Assembly: GCF_031157525.1 (NCBI RefSeq)
Contig: NZ_JAVIXR010000009.1
Coordinates: 106,568 to 170,567, forward strand
Direction: 5' to 3'
DNA length: 64,000 bases
From: Marinobacter sediminicola
GTDB taxonomy: Bacteria > Pseudomonadota > Gammaproteobacteria > Pseudomonadales > Oleiphilaceae
Part shown: positions 19,946 to 30,223 of the stretch, piece by piece
How positions within the stretch are numbered: the first letter of the stretch is position 1
Layout of the letters: each line of letters opens with the position of its first letter
The notes under the pieces: generated by a model
Told to the model about the DNA's origin: nothing
Databases searched by the model: none
What the model saw: only the letters and a program-made list of their open reading frames with translations
Position numbers and translations under genes: made by a program

Positions 19946-22318
19946 ATGAAATTCAGTGAGCAGTGGCTGCGCGAGTGGGTTAACCCGGAAATCAACTCTC
20001 AGCAGTTGATGGATCAGATAACCATGGCAGGGTTGGAAGTTGATGGCTTCGAACCTGTTGCTGGCAAGTTTGATGGTGTCGTCGTTGGAGAGGTTCAATC
20101 CGTTGAGCCTCACCCGGACGCAGACAAGCTGCGAGTGTGCCAAGTGAACGACGGCACTCAGGTTGTTCAGGTGGTGTGCGGGGCCCCCAATGTGCGCCAG
20201 GGCTTGAAAGTACCTTTTGCAGTGGTTGGTGCTGTACTGCCCGGTGATTTCAAGATTCGCAAAGCCAAACTTCGCGGCCAGCCTTCTGAAGGTATGCTGT
20301 GCTCGGAATCTGAACTGGGATTGTCTGAAAGCCATGAAGGCTTGATGGAGCTGCCTTCTGATGCACCGGTCGGCGCATCCTTGAGTGATTATCTTAAGTT
20401 GAACGACGTGGCTATCGATGTGGATCTGACGCCTAACCGTAGCGATTGCCTCTCGATCAAGGGCATTGCTCGCGAAGTCGGCGTGCTGAACAGCCTGGTT
20501 CCAGAAGCGCCGCAGATTGAACCGGTTGAAGCTGTGCATTCAGAAGTTCCCGATATCCGGGTAGATGCACCGGAAGGTTGCCCGCGTTACTTGGGACGCA
20601 TTCTCCGAAACGTGAACCTTCAAGCCGAAACGCCCTTGTGGATGCAAGAGAAGCTCCGCCGCTCCGGCGTTCGCTCGATCGATGCGGCTGTCGATGTGAC
20701 CAACTTCGTAATGCTGGAGCAGGGTCAGCCAATGCACGCGTTCGATCGCGACGAGATCAGTAAGGGTATTGTTGTTCGTATGGCGCGTCCCGCCGAGAAG
20801 CTGGTGCTGCTGGACGGACAGGAAGTTGAGCTGACTGAACAAACGCTGGTGATTGCCGATCACGAAAAGCCAATTGCCATCGCAGGCGTTATGGGTGGTG
20901 AGCATTCGGGTGTGAGTGCAAAGACCCGTGATTTGGTGCTCGAGGCTGCCTACTTCGACCCGATTACACTTGCCGGCAAGGCTCGCCACTATGGCCTGCA
21001 CACTGATGCCTCCCATCGATTTGAGCGCGGAGTTGATTACGAACTTGCCCGCGACACGATGGAGCGAGCAACGCAGCTCTTGATGGAAATCGTAGGCGGT
21101 GAGCCCGGGGAAATAGTCGAGGTGTCCAGCGCCAAGCACCTGCCAAAGGCGCACTCAATAGATCTGCGTTCCAAGCGTTTGGCAGATGTGCTGGGTCTGG
21201 AGATCGACCGCACAACGGTTGAGGAAATCCTAACTCGCCTTGGCTTGCGTGTTGAGAAACTTTTGAAAGATGGTTGGCGGATTCTAGTGCCAAGCTTTCG
21301 CCCTGATATATCTATTGAAGAAGACTTGATCGAAGAGGTCGGTCGTATCTATGGCTACAACAATCTTCCGGTCACCGAGCCTACAGGTTCACTTGGGTTG
21401 CGCGTAAATGACGAAGCAACTCGGCCAGTGTCGGCCATACAGAGTTACTTTGTTTCTCACGGATATCAGGAAGCGATTACCTACAGCTTTGTGGATCCAA
21501 AAGTGCAGGCGCAGGTGGATCCCGAGCATGAAGGTATCGCCTTGGCTAATCCTATATCGTCAGATCTCTCTGTTATGCGAACCACCCTCTGGAGTGGCTT
21601 GCTGAAAACCGTCGCCCATAACCAGAATCGTCAACAACCCCGTATACGCCTGTTTGAGACAGGGTTGCGTTTCCTGCAGGATGGCCAGCGCATTGACCAG
21701 CAGCCCATGCTGGCAGGCGTGGTTGTCGGCCCGCAATATCCTGAAAACTGGGTGAACGGTCGCAGAACTACTGATTTTTTTGATGTAAAAGGAGAGTTGG
21801 AAGGACTTTTCAGTTTGCTGGGCATTGAAATCGGGTTTGTTGGCAGTCGACACCCCGCTTTGCACCCGGGGCAGACGGCTGAACTCCTGAGGGATGGCGA
21901 GCATGTAGGCTGGTTGGGTACGCTGCACCCACAAGTTCAGAAAAATCTTGAACTTAATGGCACCATTCTAATGTTTGAGCTATCCTTGAATTCGATCATT
22001 ACTGGATATGTGCCTAATTTCAAAGAAATTTCGAAATTCCCGGAAGTTCGACGAGATTTAGCGATCATTATTGGTGGTGATGTCTCGTTTGCTGACGTAG
22101 AGCGTGTAGCCCGCAAGCATGCCGGCGAGCGATTAACAGCGTTGCGTGCGTTTGATGTTTATGAAGGGGAAAGTCTGGGTGAGGGTAATCGTAGCCTGGC
22201 TCTCAGTTTATTCTGGCAACATCCTGAACGCACGTTGAATGAAGATGAAGTGCATTCGCTCTTTAACGGTGTTATCGACGCACTGAAGGAAGAGTTGGGG
22301 GCAACACTGAGGAGTTGA
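19946..22318 (+). CDS. pheT: Phenylalanyl-tRNA synthetase beta subunit
   Basis: A 790-residue beta subunit with the full bacterial domain order. These are an N-terminal tRNA-binding EMAP-like domain (about 40-150), the B3/B4 editing domain (about 200-390), B5, a class II-like core (about 470-690) and the C-terminal FDX-ACB domain (about 700-790) that binds the tRNA-Phe anticodon. It edits mischarged Tyr-tRNA-Phe. Its stop is three bases before the ihfA start, so the genes are coupled. Confidence 0.98.
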   Translation: MKFSEQWLREWVNPEINSQQLMDQITMAGLEVDGFEPVAGKFDGVVVGEVQSVEPHPDADKLRVCQVNDGTQVVQVVCGAPNVRQGLKVPFAVVGAVLPGDFKIRKAKLRGQPSEGMLCSESELGLSESHEGLMELPSDAPVGASLSDYLKLNDVAIDVDLTPNRSDCLSIKGIAREVGVLNSLVPEAPQIEPVEAVHSEVPDIRVDAPEGCPRYLGRILRNVNLQAETPLWMQEKLRRSGVRSIDAAVDVTNFVMLEQGQPMHAFDRDEISKGIVVRMARPAEKLVLLDGQEVELTEQTLVIADHEKPIAIAGVMGGEHSGVSAKTRDLVLEAAYFDPITLAGKARHYGLHTDASHRFERGVDYELARDTMERATQLLMEIVGGEPGEIVEVSSAKHLPKAHSIDLRSKRLADVLGLEIDRTTVEEILTRLGLRVEKLLKDGWRILVPSFRPDISIEEDLIEEVGRIYGYNNLPVTEPTGSLGLRVNDEATRPVSAIQSYFVSHGYQEAITYSFVDPKVQAQVDPEHEGIALANPISSDLSVMRTTLWSGLLKTVAHNQNRQQPRIRLFETGLRFLQDGQRIDQQPMLAGVVVGPQYPENWVNGRRTTDFFDVKGELEGLFSLLGIEIGFVGSRHPALHPGQTAELLRDGEHVGWLGTLHPQVQKNLELNGTILMFELSLNSIITGYVPNFKEISKFPEVRRDLAIIIGGDVSFADVERVARKHAGERLTALRAFDVYEGESLGEGNRSLALSLFWQHPERTLNEDEVHSLFNGVIDALKEELGATLRS

Positions 22319-22321
22319 GAC

Positions 22322-22624
22322 ATGGCGGCTTTGACGAAAGCGGAAATGGCCGAGCGCTTGTACGAAGAATTGGGTCTGAACAAACGCGAAGCCAAGGAAA
22401 TGGTGGAAGCTTTCTTCGATGAGATCAGAGGCGCACTCAGCCATAACGAACAGGTAAAGTTGTCGGGTTTCGGTAACTTTGATCTGCGAGACAAAAAGCA
22501 GCGACCGGGCCGAAACCCCAAGACCGGTGAAGAGATTCCGATAAGCGCACGGCGTGTTGTTACGTTCCGCCCGGGACAGAAACTGAAACAAAAAGTAGAA
22601 GCGTATGTTGGAACCCAGTCATAA
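22322..22624 (+). CDS. ihfA: Integration host factor alpha subunit
   Basis: A 100-residue nucleoid protein of the HU/IHF family with the alpha-subunit pattern [26 protein letters not shown] and the DNA-bending arm [18 protein letters not shown]. With IhfB it bends DNA for recombination, replication and transcription. IHF often assists tyrosine integrases, so it could serve the island integrase in this window. The start of the MerR gene overlaps its 3' end by 20 bases. Confidence 0.98.
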   Translation: MAALTKAEMAERLYEELGLNKREAKEMVEAFFDEIRGALSHNEQVKLSGFGNFDLRDKKQRPGRNPKTGEEIPISARRVVTFRPGQKLKQKVEAYVGTQS

Positions 22625-22970
22625 CAACGAACTCCCCACGATTCCCGGGAAGCGCTACTTTACGATCGGTGAAGTAGCCGAGCTGTGTGCGGTTAAGGCA
22701 CACGTGCTGCGCTATTGGGAGCAAGAGTTTCCGCAGTTGTCGCCGGTCAAGCGCCGCGGTAATCGCCGCTACTATCAGCGTGCTGATGTAATAACCATCA
22801 GGCAGATACGCAGCTTGCTGTACGAACAGGGTTACACCATCGGTGGTGCGAAGCAGAAGCTTAGTAGCCATGAAGTGAAAGATGACACAACCCAGTACAA
22901 ACAGCTTATCCGTCAAATGATTACGGAACTGGAAGACGTTCTGGACGTACTCAACGCCCCAGTAAAATAG
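22605..22970 (+). CDS. MerR-family transcriptional regulator
   Basis: A 121-residue protein with an N-terminal MerR winged helix ([26 protein letters not shown], then [13 protein letters not shown]) and a short helical C terminus. There are no metal-binding cysteines of the classical type. This gene follows ihfA in many gammaproteobacteria, where its target is unclear. It overlaps ihfA in another frame and is followed by a strong terminator, so it ends the pheST-ihfA operon. Confidence 0.92.
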   Translation: MLEPSHNNELPTIPGKRYFTIGEVAELCAVKAHVLRYWEQEFPQLSPVKRRGNRRYYQRADVITIRQIRSLLYEQGYTIGGAKQKLSSHEVKDDTTQYKQLIRQMITELEDVLDVLNAPVK

Positions 22971-22981
22971 AGTGTGTTCGT

Positions 22982-23020
22982 AAAAAAAGCCGAAGCGACG
23001 TCCATCACTTCGGCTTTTTT
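22982..23020. terminator. Bidirectional intrinsic terminator
   Basis: AAAAAAAGCCGAAG and CTTCGGCTTTTTT form a long stem flanked by A- and T-runs. It ends the ihfA-merR transcript and can also stop the DUF2892 gene arriving from the right. Confidence 0.9.
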
Positions 23021-23053
23021 GTGCCTTGCATTCAGCCTTGCCAGGTCATGGAC

Positions 23054-23242
23054 TTATCGCTTTTTGCAGGTTTTAATGCCCAACAGCGAATAAGCAGGGC
23101 AATTGCCTAGCAGAGCCGTTGCAAGCGGCACAATACCGATCCAGCCCCAAGGTGTTTGTGGTCCTACAAACACCAGCGCCAGAAGTACTATGCCAACAAG
23201 GGCGCGAATAATTCTGTCTGAAGAACCCATATTAGTGCTCAT
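23054..23242 (-). CDS. DUF2892 small membrane protein
   Basis: A 62-residue protein with two hydrophobic segments (about residues 12-28 and 33-50) and the DUF2892 pattern RIIRALVGIVLL...GNCPAYSLLGIKTC. The family includes the membrane tail of the YgaP rhodanese and is often linked to sulfur or reactive-nitrogen responses; the role here is unknown. It is transcribed divergently from a Crp/Fnr regulator, which probably controls it. Confidence 0.9.
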   Translation of the reverse strand: MSTNMGSSDRIIRALVGIVLLALVFVGPQTPWGWIGIVPLATALLGNCPAYSLLGIKTCKKR

Positions 23243-23308
23243 AATCCATTCTCCTGTGTTGGTGCGAGGCTACCGTTATTACTTTAGCCCTCTCGGTGAG
23301 TCCGTTCA

Positions 23309-23321
23309 GTGATAAAGTCAC
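23309..23321. promoter_or_regulatory. Candidate Crp/Fnr-type operator
   Basis: GTGATAAAGTCAC is a palindrome with GTGA/TCAC arms and a five-base centre. It lies in the 117-base region between the divergent DUF2892 and Crp/Fnr genes. Its form is like Crp/Fnr-family sites but with shorter spacing than the classical FNR or CRP box, so the call is tentative. Confidence 0.35.
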
Positions 23322-23359
23322 ATTGACCCATTCATTGTTTATGGCCCATGGGAGAGTGC

Positions 23360-23965
23360 ATGTTACAACACAGTATTCTGGATACGTTGCCTCGGGAGCT
23401 TCGAAAAGAAGCCCTTGAAAGCATTCAGGTTATGCGATTCCCGCCGGGTAAGATCCTGTTCCGGGCTGGGGAGCATTGCCAGGGTCTGCCCCTGATGCTC
23501 AGCGGTGCGATAAAGGTGCAGATGACGGGGGTGTCCGGTAACAGTATTGTGCTCTACCGCATGGGAGCCGATGACATTTGTACCTTGTCTATCGGTTGCC
23601 TGATGACAGGGTATGGCTATAGGGCAGAAGCTATCGTGGACGAAGAGGCCGAAGCAGCAATGGTTCCCCGGGGGCTATTTGATCGGCTGATGGACCAGTC
23701 TGCCGCCTTCCGCCTTGGAATAATGGAGTCTTACGGGCGCCGGTTGGATGACCTGATGCTGCTGGTAGAAGAAGTGGCATTCCGCCGAATGGACGAGCGT
23801 CTTGAAGAATGGCTGCAGGCACGCCGAAGCCCAATACACATCACTCATCAGGAGTTGGCCGTTGAGCTGGGTACCGCCCGAGAGGTAGTCAGCCGGCTTT
23901 TGAAGGAGCTTGAGCGCAAGGGGCGGGTGAGTTTGGCGCGAGGCAAGATTGACGTCTCAGGCTAA
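23360..23965 (+). CDS. Crp/Fnr-family transcriptional regulator
   Basis: A 201-residue protein with an N-terminal cyclic-nucleotide-binding-type beta roll (about 15-120) and a C-terminal winged helix (THQELAVELGTAREVVSRLLKELERKG). It lacks the N-terminal cysteine cluster of oxygen-sensing Fnr, so its signal is different and unknown. Cysteines at CTLSIGC could be redox-active; that is speculation. ATG 23360 is favoured over ATG 23348 because GGGAG lies at the right distance. It is divergent from the DUF2892 gene. Confidence 0.9.
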   Translation: MLQHSILDTLPRELRKEALESIQVMRFPPGKILFRAGEHCQGLPLMLSGAIKVQMTGVSGNSIVLYRMGADDICTLSIGCLMTGYGYRAEAIVDEEAEAAMVPRGLFDRLMDQSAAFRLGIMESYGRRLDDLMLLVEEVAFRRMDERLEEWLQARRSPIHITHQELAVELGTAREVVSRLLKELERKGRVSLARGKIDVSG

Positions 23966-24010
23966 AACAACAAGCGCCCCGGAGGTTTAGCCCGGAGCTG
24001 CCCAGGGTGC

Positions 24011-25147
24011 TCAGTTGATCAGGCGAATTCTGGGTGACAAATCAGCCTCATCCCAGTTAACAGTTACCGGCTGAGTGTCTTTGCCGGTAAACAAGTGCCC
24101 AACCTCTGGCACCGCATATCGCAGATCGCCGCGAGTAGGGCGTTGTTGGTTGAACTCTGCGTGGCTGATGCCAACTTCCCATATGTTATCAGACCCTTCA
24201 CTTTCCCAGCCTTCCGGGCGCAACTCAACGCGCACTTCGGAGCCAATCAGGCTAACAGCCTCGATACGCAATGGTAGATTGGCGTGTGCGACAGGCGCTG
24301 TGGCCAAGCGTACTTCATGGGGCCGCAGATAGAGCTGCACGTTGCCTTGGTGTTCGATGCCCGGGATGGTAACCCACGCGCTTCCCTGGGTTAAACGGCT
24401 GTGTTTAACTTCACCAGACAACACGTTTACCTGACCAAGAAAATCGAACACGAAGCGGCTATCCGGGCGGGCGTATAGTTCGGTGGGTTCGTTAACCTGC
24501 TCAACATTGCCCTGGCTCATTACTACCACCTGATCTGATAGCTCCAAAGCTTCTTCCTGATCATGGGTGACAAAGATGCTGGTGAAATGGAATTCATCGT
24601 GCAAGTTGCGCAGCCAGCGCCGCAGGTCTTTACGCACCTTGGCATCCAGTGCACCAAAAGGCTCGTCCAAAAGTAGAATTTTGGGGCGTGTTGCAATAGA
24701 GCGAGCAAGGGCTACACGCTGTTTTTGACCGCCAGAGAGTTGAGCGGGGAAGCGATTAGCCAGGTGCGGCAACTGAATCATTTCCAGCAGTTCGCCAACG
24801 CGCTTTTGGATCTCCGCCTTGGACGGACGCTGTTTACGGGGCAGAGAATCCAATCCGAAAGCAATGTTCTGCGCAACGGTCATGTGGCGGAATAGGGCGT
24901 AATGCTGGAACACAAAACCAATATTGCGGTCACGTACGTGCAGCTTAGTTACATCCTTTCCCGAGAAGCTGACTCTACCACTATCGGCAGACTCAAGGCC
25001 GGCAATAATGCGCAGCAGAGTTGTTTTCCCAGAGCCAGAAGGGCCTAGAAGTGCAGTCAGTTTGCCTTCAGGAATATCCAGAGAGACGTTGTTGAGCGCC
25101 TGGAATTTACCAAAACGCTTGTTGATGCCATCAACAGTGATAGTCAT
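24011..25147 (-). CDS. cysA: Sulfate/thiosulfate ABC importer ATPase
   Basis: A 378-residue ATPase with Walker A (GPSGSGKTT, near residue 36), signature [14 protein letters not shown], Walker [13 protein letters not shown] and switch histidine [14 protein letters not shown]-like regulatory domain follows after about residue 240. It powers sulfate or thiosulfate import. The ATG at 25147 overlaps the cysW stop as ATGA. An upstream in-frame start would only add residues encoded within cysW. Confidence 0.96.
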   Translation of the reverse strand: MTITVDGINKRFGKFQALNNVSLDIPEGKLTALLGPSGSGKTTLLRIIAGLESADSGRVSFSGKDVTKLHVRDRNIGFVFQHYALFRHMTVAQNIAFGLDSLPRKQRPSKAEIQKRVGELLEMIQLPHLANRFPAQLSGGQKQRVALARSIATRPKILLLDEPFGALDAKVRKDLRRWLRNLHDEFHFTSIFVTHDQEEALELSDQVVVMSQGNVEQVNEPTELYARPDSRFVFDFLGQVNVLSGEVKHSRLTQGSAWVTIPGIEHQGNVQLYLRPHEVRLATAPVAHANLPLRIEAVSLIGSEVRVELRPEGWESEGSDNIWEVGISHAEFNQQRPTRGDLRYAVPEVGHLFTGKDTQPVTVNWDEADLSPRIRLIN

Positions 25148-26016
25148 TGCGCTGTCTCCTCTGTTTGTAGACGATTCAGGGAGCGTGTCTGCCGCCATTC
25201 CACGAAACCTTTTACAGCCAGCGTAAATACAGCGATGCCGGCCAGTAGCGAGGCGCTCGCAAAAGCGCCAACAATATTGTAATCCTGGTACAACAGCTCG
25301 ACGTGCAGGGGGAGCGTGTTGGTTTGTCCGCGGATATTGCCAGACACCACCGATACAGCGCCAAACTCGCCCACTGCCCGTGCGTTAGTGAGTACCACGC
25401 CGTAAATCAGTGCCCATTTGATGTTGGGGAGCGTGATTGTGCGGAATATTCTCCAGCCGGAAGCCCCCAGCACAACACCGGCTTCTTCTTCCTCGCTGCC
25501 TTGTTGTTGCATGAGCGGTATCAACTCGCGGGCAACGAAGGGGCAGGTGACAAACACAGTAACCATCACAATGCCGGGCCACGAAAACATCAGCTGCATG
25601 TCGTAATCCGCAAGCCAGCTGCCAACCCAGCCGTTACGACCGTAGAGCAGAAGGTACAACAAGCCCGCAACAACCGGAGATACAGCAAACGGAATATCAA
25701 TCAGAGTGATCAGTAACTTGCGGCCGGGAAAACGAAAGCGTGTGACCAGCCAAGCCAGTGCAGTACCAAAAACCAGGTTGAGAGGCACGGTAAGCGCAGC
25801 CACAAACAGCGTCAGGCCAATGGCATGTAGCGTGTACTGATCCGTCAGGTTGTCTGCCAGGGTTCCCCAGCCAGCGCCCAGAGCCTCAACAAAAATCACA
25901 AGTAACGGCACGATCAACAAAGCCAGTGCCACAGCCACAGCAATGCCGATCAACAGCCATTTTATTACCGGGCTATCGCCAACACGGCGGTGCCGGGAAG
26001 ATTGGGAGGCATTCAT
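25144..26016 (-). CDS. cysW: Sulfate ABC importer permease CysW
   Basis: A 290-residue inner-membrane permease with about six helices. The EAA loop, [29 protein letters not shown], contacts CysA, and the [21 protein letters not shown] segment is typical of CysW. It pairs with CysT to form the channel. It starts four bases after the cysT stop, and its stop overlaps the cysA start. Confidence 0.96.
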   Translation of the reverse strand: MNASQSSRHRRVGDSPVIKWLLIGIAVAVALALLIVPLLVIFVEALGAGWGTLADNLTDQYTLHAIGLTLFVAALTVPLNLVFGTALAWLVTRFRFPGRKLLITLIDIPFAVSPVVAGLLYLLLYGRNGWVGSWLADYDMQLMFSWPGIVMVTVFVTCPFVARELIPLMQQQGSEEEEAGVVLGASGWRIFRTITLPNIKWALIYGVVLTNARAVGEFGAVSVVSGNIRGQTNTLPLHVELLYQDYNIVGAFASASLLAGIAVFTLAVKGFVEWRQTRSLNRLQTEETAQ

Positions 26017-26020
26017 GGAA

Positions 26021-26902
26021 TTAGCGTCCCTCTATGCGTTTGAGATAGCGAGCCTGCCAAAGGGTGATAGCAAACAGCATCACTAGAGATACCAGCAATA
26101 TCACTGAAGCAATGGCGCTGGCCGCTGCATAATCGTATTCCTGCAAGCGGACAAAAATCATCAGGCTGGTGACTTCGCTCACGTAAGGCATGTTGCCTGC
26201 AATAAAGATAACGGCACCGAATTCACCGAGGCTGCGGGTAAAAGACAAGGCCACACCGGTCAGCAGTGCTGGCCATAGGGCAGGGAAGATTACCCGACGA
26301 AATACCAAGCCATCGCTGGCGCCCAGGCTAACCGCTGCCTCTTCGTCTTCAGGGGCGAGTTCTTCAAGAACCGGCTGTACTGTGCGCACCACAAACGGCA
26401 GGCTAGTGAACGCCATGGCTACAATGATACCTACAGGCGTAAAGGCAACTTCAATTCCCAGCTTACTTAGCCACTGTCCGTACCAGCCATTCTCTGCAAA
26501 CAGTGTGGCGAGAACGATGCCGGCTACCGCAGTAGGCAGAGCAAACGGTAAATCAACGACCGCATCAATCAGTCGCTTTCCCGGGAATTCATAACGCACC
26601 AGAACCCAGGCAAGAAGCAACCCGAAGATGCCGTTGAACAGTGAGGCGGCCAGTGCTGAAAATGCAGTGACTTTGTAAGAGGCGACTACCCGAGGGTCAG
26701 TGATTACAAACCAGAACTGATCGAAGCTCATAGCAGAAACTTCCATCACCAGCCCAGTGAGTGGCAGCATCAGGATAAGGCTGATAAACAAAAGCGAAAT
26801 ACCGAGGCTCAAACCGAACCCCGGTAGTACCCGCTTGCTGCGGTTTCCGATCCGTGGCCAGCGCTGAGAGACTACAGCGCCGGCCTGGTTAGCCGTGGAC
26901 AT
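26021..26902 (-). CDS. cysT: Sulfate ABC importer permease CysT (CysU)
   Basis: A 293-residue permease with six predicted helices. Its EAA loop is EDEEAAVSLGASDGLVFRRVIFPALWPAL and it has the family segment SFTRSLGEFGAVIFIAGNMPY. It is the partner of CysW. It lies between the binding protein gene and cysW in the usual order sbp-cysT-cysW-cysA, with only three bases between sbp and it. Confidence 0.96.
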   Translation of the reverse strand: MSTANQAGAVVSQRWPRIGNRSKRVLPGFGLSLGISLLFISLILMLPLTGLVMEVSAMSFDQFWFVITDPRVVASYKVTAFSALAASLFNGIFGLLLAWVLVRYEFPGKRLIDAVVDLPFALPTAVAGIVLATLFAENGWYGQWLSKLGIEVAFTPVGIIVAMAFTSLPFVVRTVQPVLEELAPEDEEAAVSLGASDGLVFRRVIFPALWPALLTGVALSFTRSLGEFGAVIFIAGNMPYVSEVTSLMIFVRLQEYDYAAASAIASVILLVSLVMLFAITLWQARYLKRIEGR

Positions 26903-26905
26903 GAA

Positions 26906-27919
26906 TTACCGCCGGCGTTGCAGTTGGTCGAGTTTGCCGCCACTGGCAAAGTGCTCGTTAGTGGCGTTTTCCCAGCTGCCAGCAATGGCGTCGATGGGCA
27001 GAAGTTTTACTTCAGGAAAGCGGTCCGACGTTTCCTGCTTTACCGTCTCGTTGTGAACCCGGTAGTTGAATCCAGCCAGCAGGCGCTGGGCGTCTTCACT
27101 GTACAGGTGCTCCAGATACGCTTTTGCAAGGTCCTCGGTTTTATTCTGCTTTACGTATTCGTCGATCCAGGTAACCGGAAACTCAGCCAAAAAGCTTACC
27201 TTTGGCGTTACAACTTCGTACTCACCATTCTCGTAACGGTCAGCCAGATTCAGTACTTCGGACTCAAATGTCAGAAGTACATCACCAATCTCACGCTCGA
27301 TAAAAGTGGTGGTTGCACCGCGCCCGCCGCTGTCGAACACCTTCACATGAGAAAGGAAATCCTGCAGAAAGCTATCAATTTTCGTCTGATCGTCGCCAAA
27401 GCGGTCTTGGGCATAACCAAGGGCAGCCAGGTAGGTGTAACGGCCGTTGCCTGAGGTTTTGGGGTTGGGCATAACCAGGGCAACATCTTCTTTAATCAGA
27501 TCGTCCCAGTTTTGAATGTTTTTCGGGTTGCCCTTACGCACCAGGAACGCCATGGTGGAATAGTAGGGCGAACTGTTATTCGGCAGACGCTCGGCCCAGT
27601 TCTCTGGAATCAGGCCGCCGCGGGCGTGCAGGATATCGATGTCGGTAACCTGATTGAAAGTTGCTACGTCTGCTTTCAAGCCCTGGATGATGGCCTGTGC
27701 CTGCTTAGAGGAACCGGCATGGGATTGGCTGACTTCAAGGGTTTCACCGGTTTTCGCTTCCCAGTATTTGCTGAAGTGCACGTTGTATGCAGCAAACAGT
27801 TCCCGGGCAATGTCATAGGAGGTGTTAAGCAGCTCACGGTCGGCAGACAACGCCGGTTGTGCAAAGAGTGAAGCGCTCAGCGCAAGACCGGTGAGCAGGC
27901 CCTTGAGTTTACTTGGCAT
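26906..27919 (-). CDS. sbp: Sulfate-binding periplasmic protein
   Basis: A 337-residue protein with a signal peptide (residues 1-25, ending PALSA) and the mature start ELLNTSYDIARELFAAYN typical of Sbp/CysP. The conserved QSHAGSSKQAQAIIQGLKADV segment holds sulfate-binding residues. It delivers sulfate or thiosulfate to CysTWA. It is first in the minus-strand operon. The 120 bases upstream are AT-rich and probably hold the promoter, where CysB control would be expected from the family. Confidence 0.95.
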   Translation of the reverse strand: MPSKLKGLLTGLALSASLFAQPALSADRELLNTSYDIARELFAAYNVHFSKYWEAKTGETLEVSQSHAGSSKQAQAIIQGLKADVATFNQVTDIDILHARGGLIPENWAERLPNNSSPYYSTMAFLVRKGNPKNIQNWDDLIKEDVALVMPNPKTSGNGRYTYLAALGYAQDRFGDDQTKIDSFLQDFLSHVKVFDSGGRGATTTFIEREIGDVLLTFESEVLNLADRYENGEYEVVTPKVSFLAEFPVTWIDEYVKQNKTEDLAKAYLEHLYSEDAQRLLAGFNYRVHNETVKQETSDRFPEVKLLPIDAIAGSWENATNEHFASGGKLDQLQRRR

Positions 27920-28043
27920 GACAATCCCCTAAACCAAATGATGTGATGGCGTGTAATCTATCAAATCCAGAACAAATCTAGAAAGAATATAAAATCATCT
28001 GGTTAGATCGATTAAGAATATGCTAAGGGGTGCTTAAGAAATT

Positions 28044-30215
28044 TTACCGGGAATTAAGAGGAACGGCGGACAGCATGGTGGCGAACCCGTTTTCAATACT
28101 GAACTCAAAATGCCCACCAAGTTCAGTGGTGCGCACTGACATGTTGTTGAGACCTCTTCCCCGCATAAGCTTTGTTTCAGGGTTTATTCGTGTGGCACCA
28201 TCATTAACAATCGTGAGTGCTAAGCTTTTATCGTCGATTTCAAACCGAATTTGGATGTGTTTCGAGTCTGCGTGCTCTACAGCGTTGTTAACCGCTTCTG
28301 ATAGGATGTGGTTAATGTTGATTGCCTGGCGCATGGTTATATCCAGAGAGTCATCGTTCAGGGACTGTCGCCAGGATAGTGCTATGTTGGTGTCGATAAG
28401 CTTCTCTTCTACTTCCGCTTTCATATCCTGTAGGCATACCGTTAAATCCTGAAGCGGGTTGCCATCCAGTATTCGCATGGATTCCCGAAGTGCCTTCAGC
28501 GCTTTGTGTGCTGGCTGCTCAAATTCCTTTGAGGGGGCGCGTCGCAGAAGGGTTAGCAGGTGGCCGCCAACGTTGTCGTGCAGATCCCTCACAATGCGCT
28601 CGCGCTCCTGCTGAACGGCAATTCGTTCAGCTTCATGTGCCGCAAGAATGCGTTTTGCAATAACCAGCAGCCCTTCTGTGTGTTTCCTGTCTTTGAGCGA
28701 AAATAGCCGGCGCCCGTGGTTTGGAAGTGTGAGGTGAACAGCGCCCACCGTAAGGAGTAGGGGCACGACCATTACTGCGCCGTTGTCATGCAGGCTGACA
28801 GATTCAGTTTTCTGGCTGCTGATGTTGGTGTTTGCGGGCTTGTAAGCATCTATCAAAAGCCGCATCCAGGAATGATCTGTGCGCTGCGGTGGCATAGCTT
28901 GAACAATCCGCTCAACTTGTGAAGTGAGTAGATCGTCTGGGTCTGGGGCATCCGGGTGAAGCTTTTCCCAAGCTATTTGCCTTAAAGGGAAGTAAATCCA
29001 GCCAACTGCTATCACCGCAATTGCTAGAGCGGCGCTTGGGTGAATGTTGATGATGCTGATCAGAGCAAAATCAACAACAACAATGGCCAGCCCGGCAAGA
29101 AACCAAGCCCAGATGGCAAGCCACCAGCGGTCTACATCAAACAACCGATACCTGACTATACCGAAAGCGAAACCGATGTAGAGGAGACTGGCCGTTCCGA
29201 CCATTGCCCACTGGGGAAAGGCCGCTTCTCCGAATAGAACAAGAGGCAGGAAGTAGATTGCCAATCCCAGCCCCATGATGATGAAAATGGAGACCAACAT
29301 CCACTTCAACGCAGCTCTATCCAGTGGGACCTCAGCTGACATTCGCCATTGATAGACCGCAACAACTATCCCGGCCAGATACAGCAGCAAAACGGGCAGG
29401 TAATAGGTGTGAAGGGGCCATTCAATCCACTGGAAGGTTTCGTTTGCCTGGTAGAAAATAAAGAGCGGTATCAAATAAATTGCTGGAGAAGGCCGCGAGA
29501 TCCGTCTGGGGTAGTAAGCCATCAAGGCAAGGAGACTGAACAGCATGATGGCAAGCCCTAGATGGTTTGCCCTTGTTAATACCAGAAACAGATCTTGAGG
29601 AAGGGCGATCTCTCTGGATAGATAGATGCTATTAAATAAGGTAGCGAAGAAAAAACCTGCGCCGGATGCGCACAGCAATCGTGCCGCAGTTTCGCGGGGG
29701 CGAATAGCCCAAACCGCCAAGCTGACATTCCAGGCAATCAAACCGAACAGGTTAAAGAGCCAAAACTCATAGCCCAGTGTTGCTATAGGACGCTCAGGCA
29801 AAACGGTTAGTTCAGTGGTATTGCCAGCCTCGGTCGTTACCCAAACCTTCTCGTGCTTTAATAGGGATGCAACCTTCTCTTCACGTTCCAGCAGGGCATT
29901 GTGCTCTGCATAGTTTGCGTGGCTTGGTGGTTCCACATGCAATAGGAAACCTTTGAGGCTGACGGCATCGGTGGAATTCTCAACGCTCATGGATGTGAGG
30001 TGGTCGCCGACTTGTAAATGTAGGTTACTGGCCGGGTTGTGAACACCCTCAATCAGCGGTAATTGTTGGCTCTCATCGTAACTTAAATCCAGGCCCAGCC
30101 AAGGTGTTTGGCAAGCTATATAAATAGCAAAGGCTACGAGTATCAGAGACGCTACCGCGCCAGACAGCATCAGAGGTATAGGGGCTTGGATACGGTCAAA
30201 CATAAGAGTTAGCAA
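28044..30215 (-). CDS. Membrane sensor histidine kinase (NarX/DegS type)
   Basis: A 723-residue protein. The N-terminal helix (about 15-35) is followed by a periplasmic region of about 110 residues with a PDZ-like look (LQVGDHLTSMSV). Then come seven or more membrane helices (about 145-400). The cytosolic part has a GAF-like stretch, a HisKA_3 phospho-acceptor motif RERIVRDLHDNVGGHLL near residue 540, and an ATPase domain with NAVEHA and the GRGLNNM G-box. The input signal is unknown. Its cognate regulator gene lies eight bases upstream in the same operon. Confidence 0.9.
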   Translation of the reverse strand: MLTLMFDRIQAPIPLMLSGAVASLILVAFAIYIACQTPWLGLDLSYDESQQLPLIEGVHNPASNLHLQVGDHLTSMSVENSTDAVSLKGFLLHVEPPSHANYAEHNALLEREEKVASLLKHEKVWVTTEAGNTTELTVLPERPIATLGYEFWLFNLFGLIAWNVSLAVWAIRPRETAARLLCASGAGFFFATLFNSIYLSREIALPQDLFLVLTRANHLGLAIMLFSLLALMAYYPRRISRPSPAIYLIPLFIFYQANETFQWIEWPLHTYYLPVLLLYLAGIVVAVYQWRMSAEVPLDRAALKWMLVSIFIIMGLGLAIYFLPLVLFGEAAFPQWAMVGTASLLYIGFAFGIVRYRLFDVDRWWLAIWAWFLAGLAIVVVDFALISIINIHPSAALAIAVIAVGWIYFPLRQIAWEKLHPDAPDPDDLLTSQVERIVQAMPPQRTDHSWMRLLIDAYKPANTNISSQKTESVSLHDNGAVMVVPLLLTVGAVHLTLPNHGRRLFSLKDRKHTEGLLVIAKRILAAHEAERIAVQQERERIVRDLHDNVGGHLLTLLRRAPSKEFEQPAHKALKALRESMRILDGNPLQDLTVCLQDMKAEVEEKLIDTNIALSWRQSLNDDSLDITMRQAININHILSEAVNNAVEHADSKHIQIRFEIDDKSLALTIVNDGATRINPETKLMRGRGLNNMSVRTTELGGHFEFSIENGFATMLSAVPLNSR

Positions 30216-30223
30216 CTTTGGTG

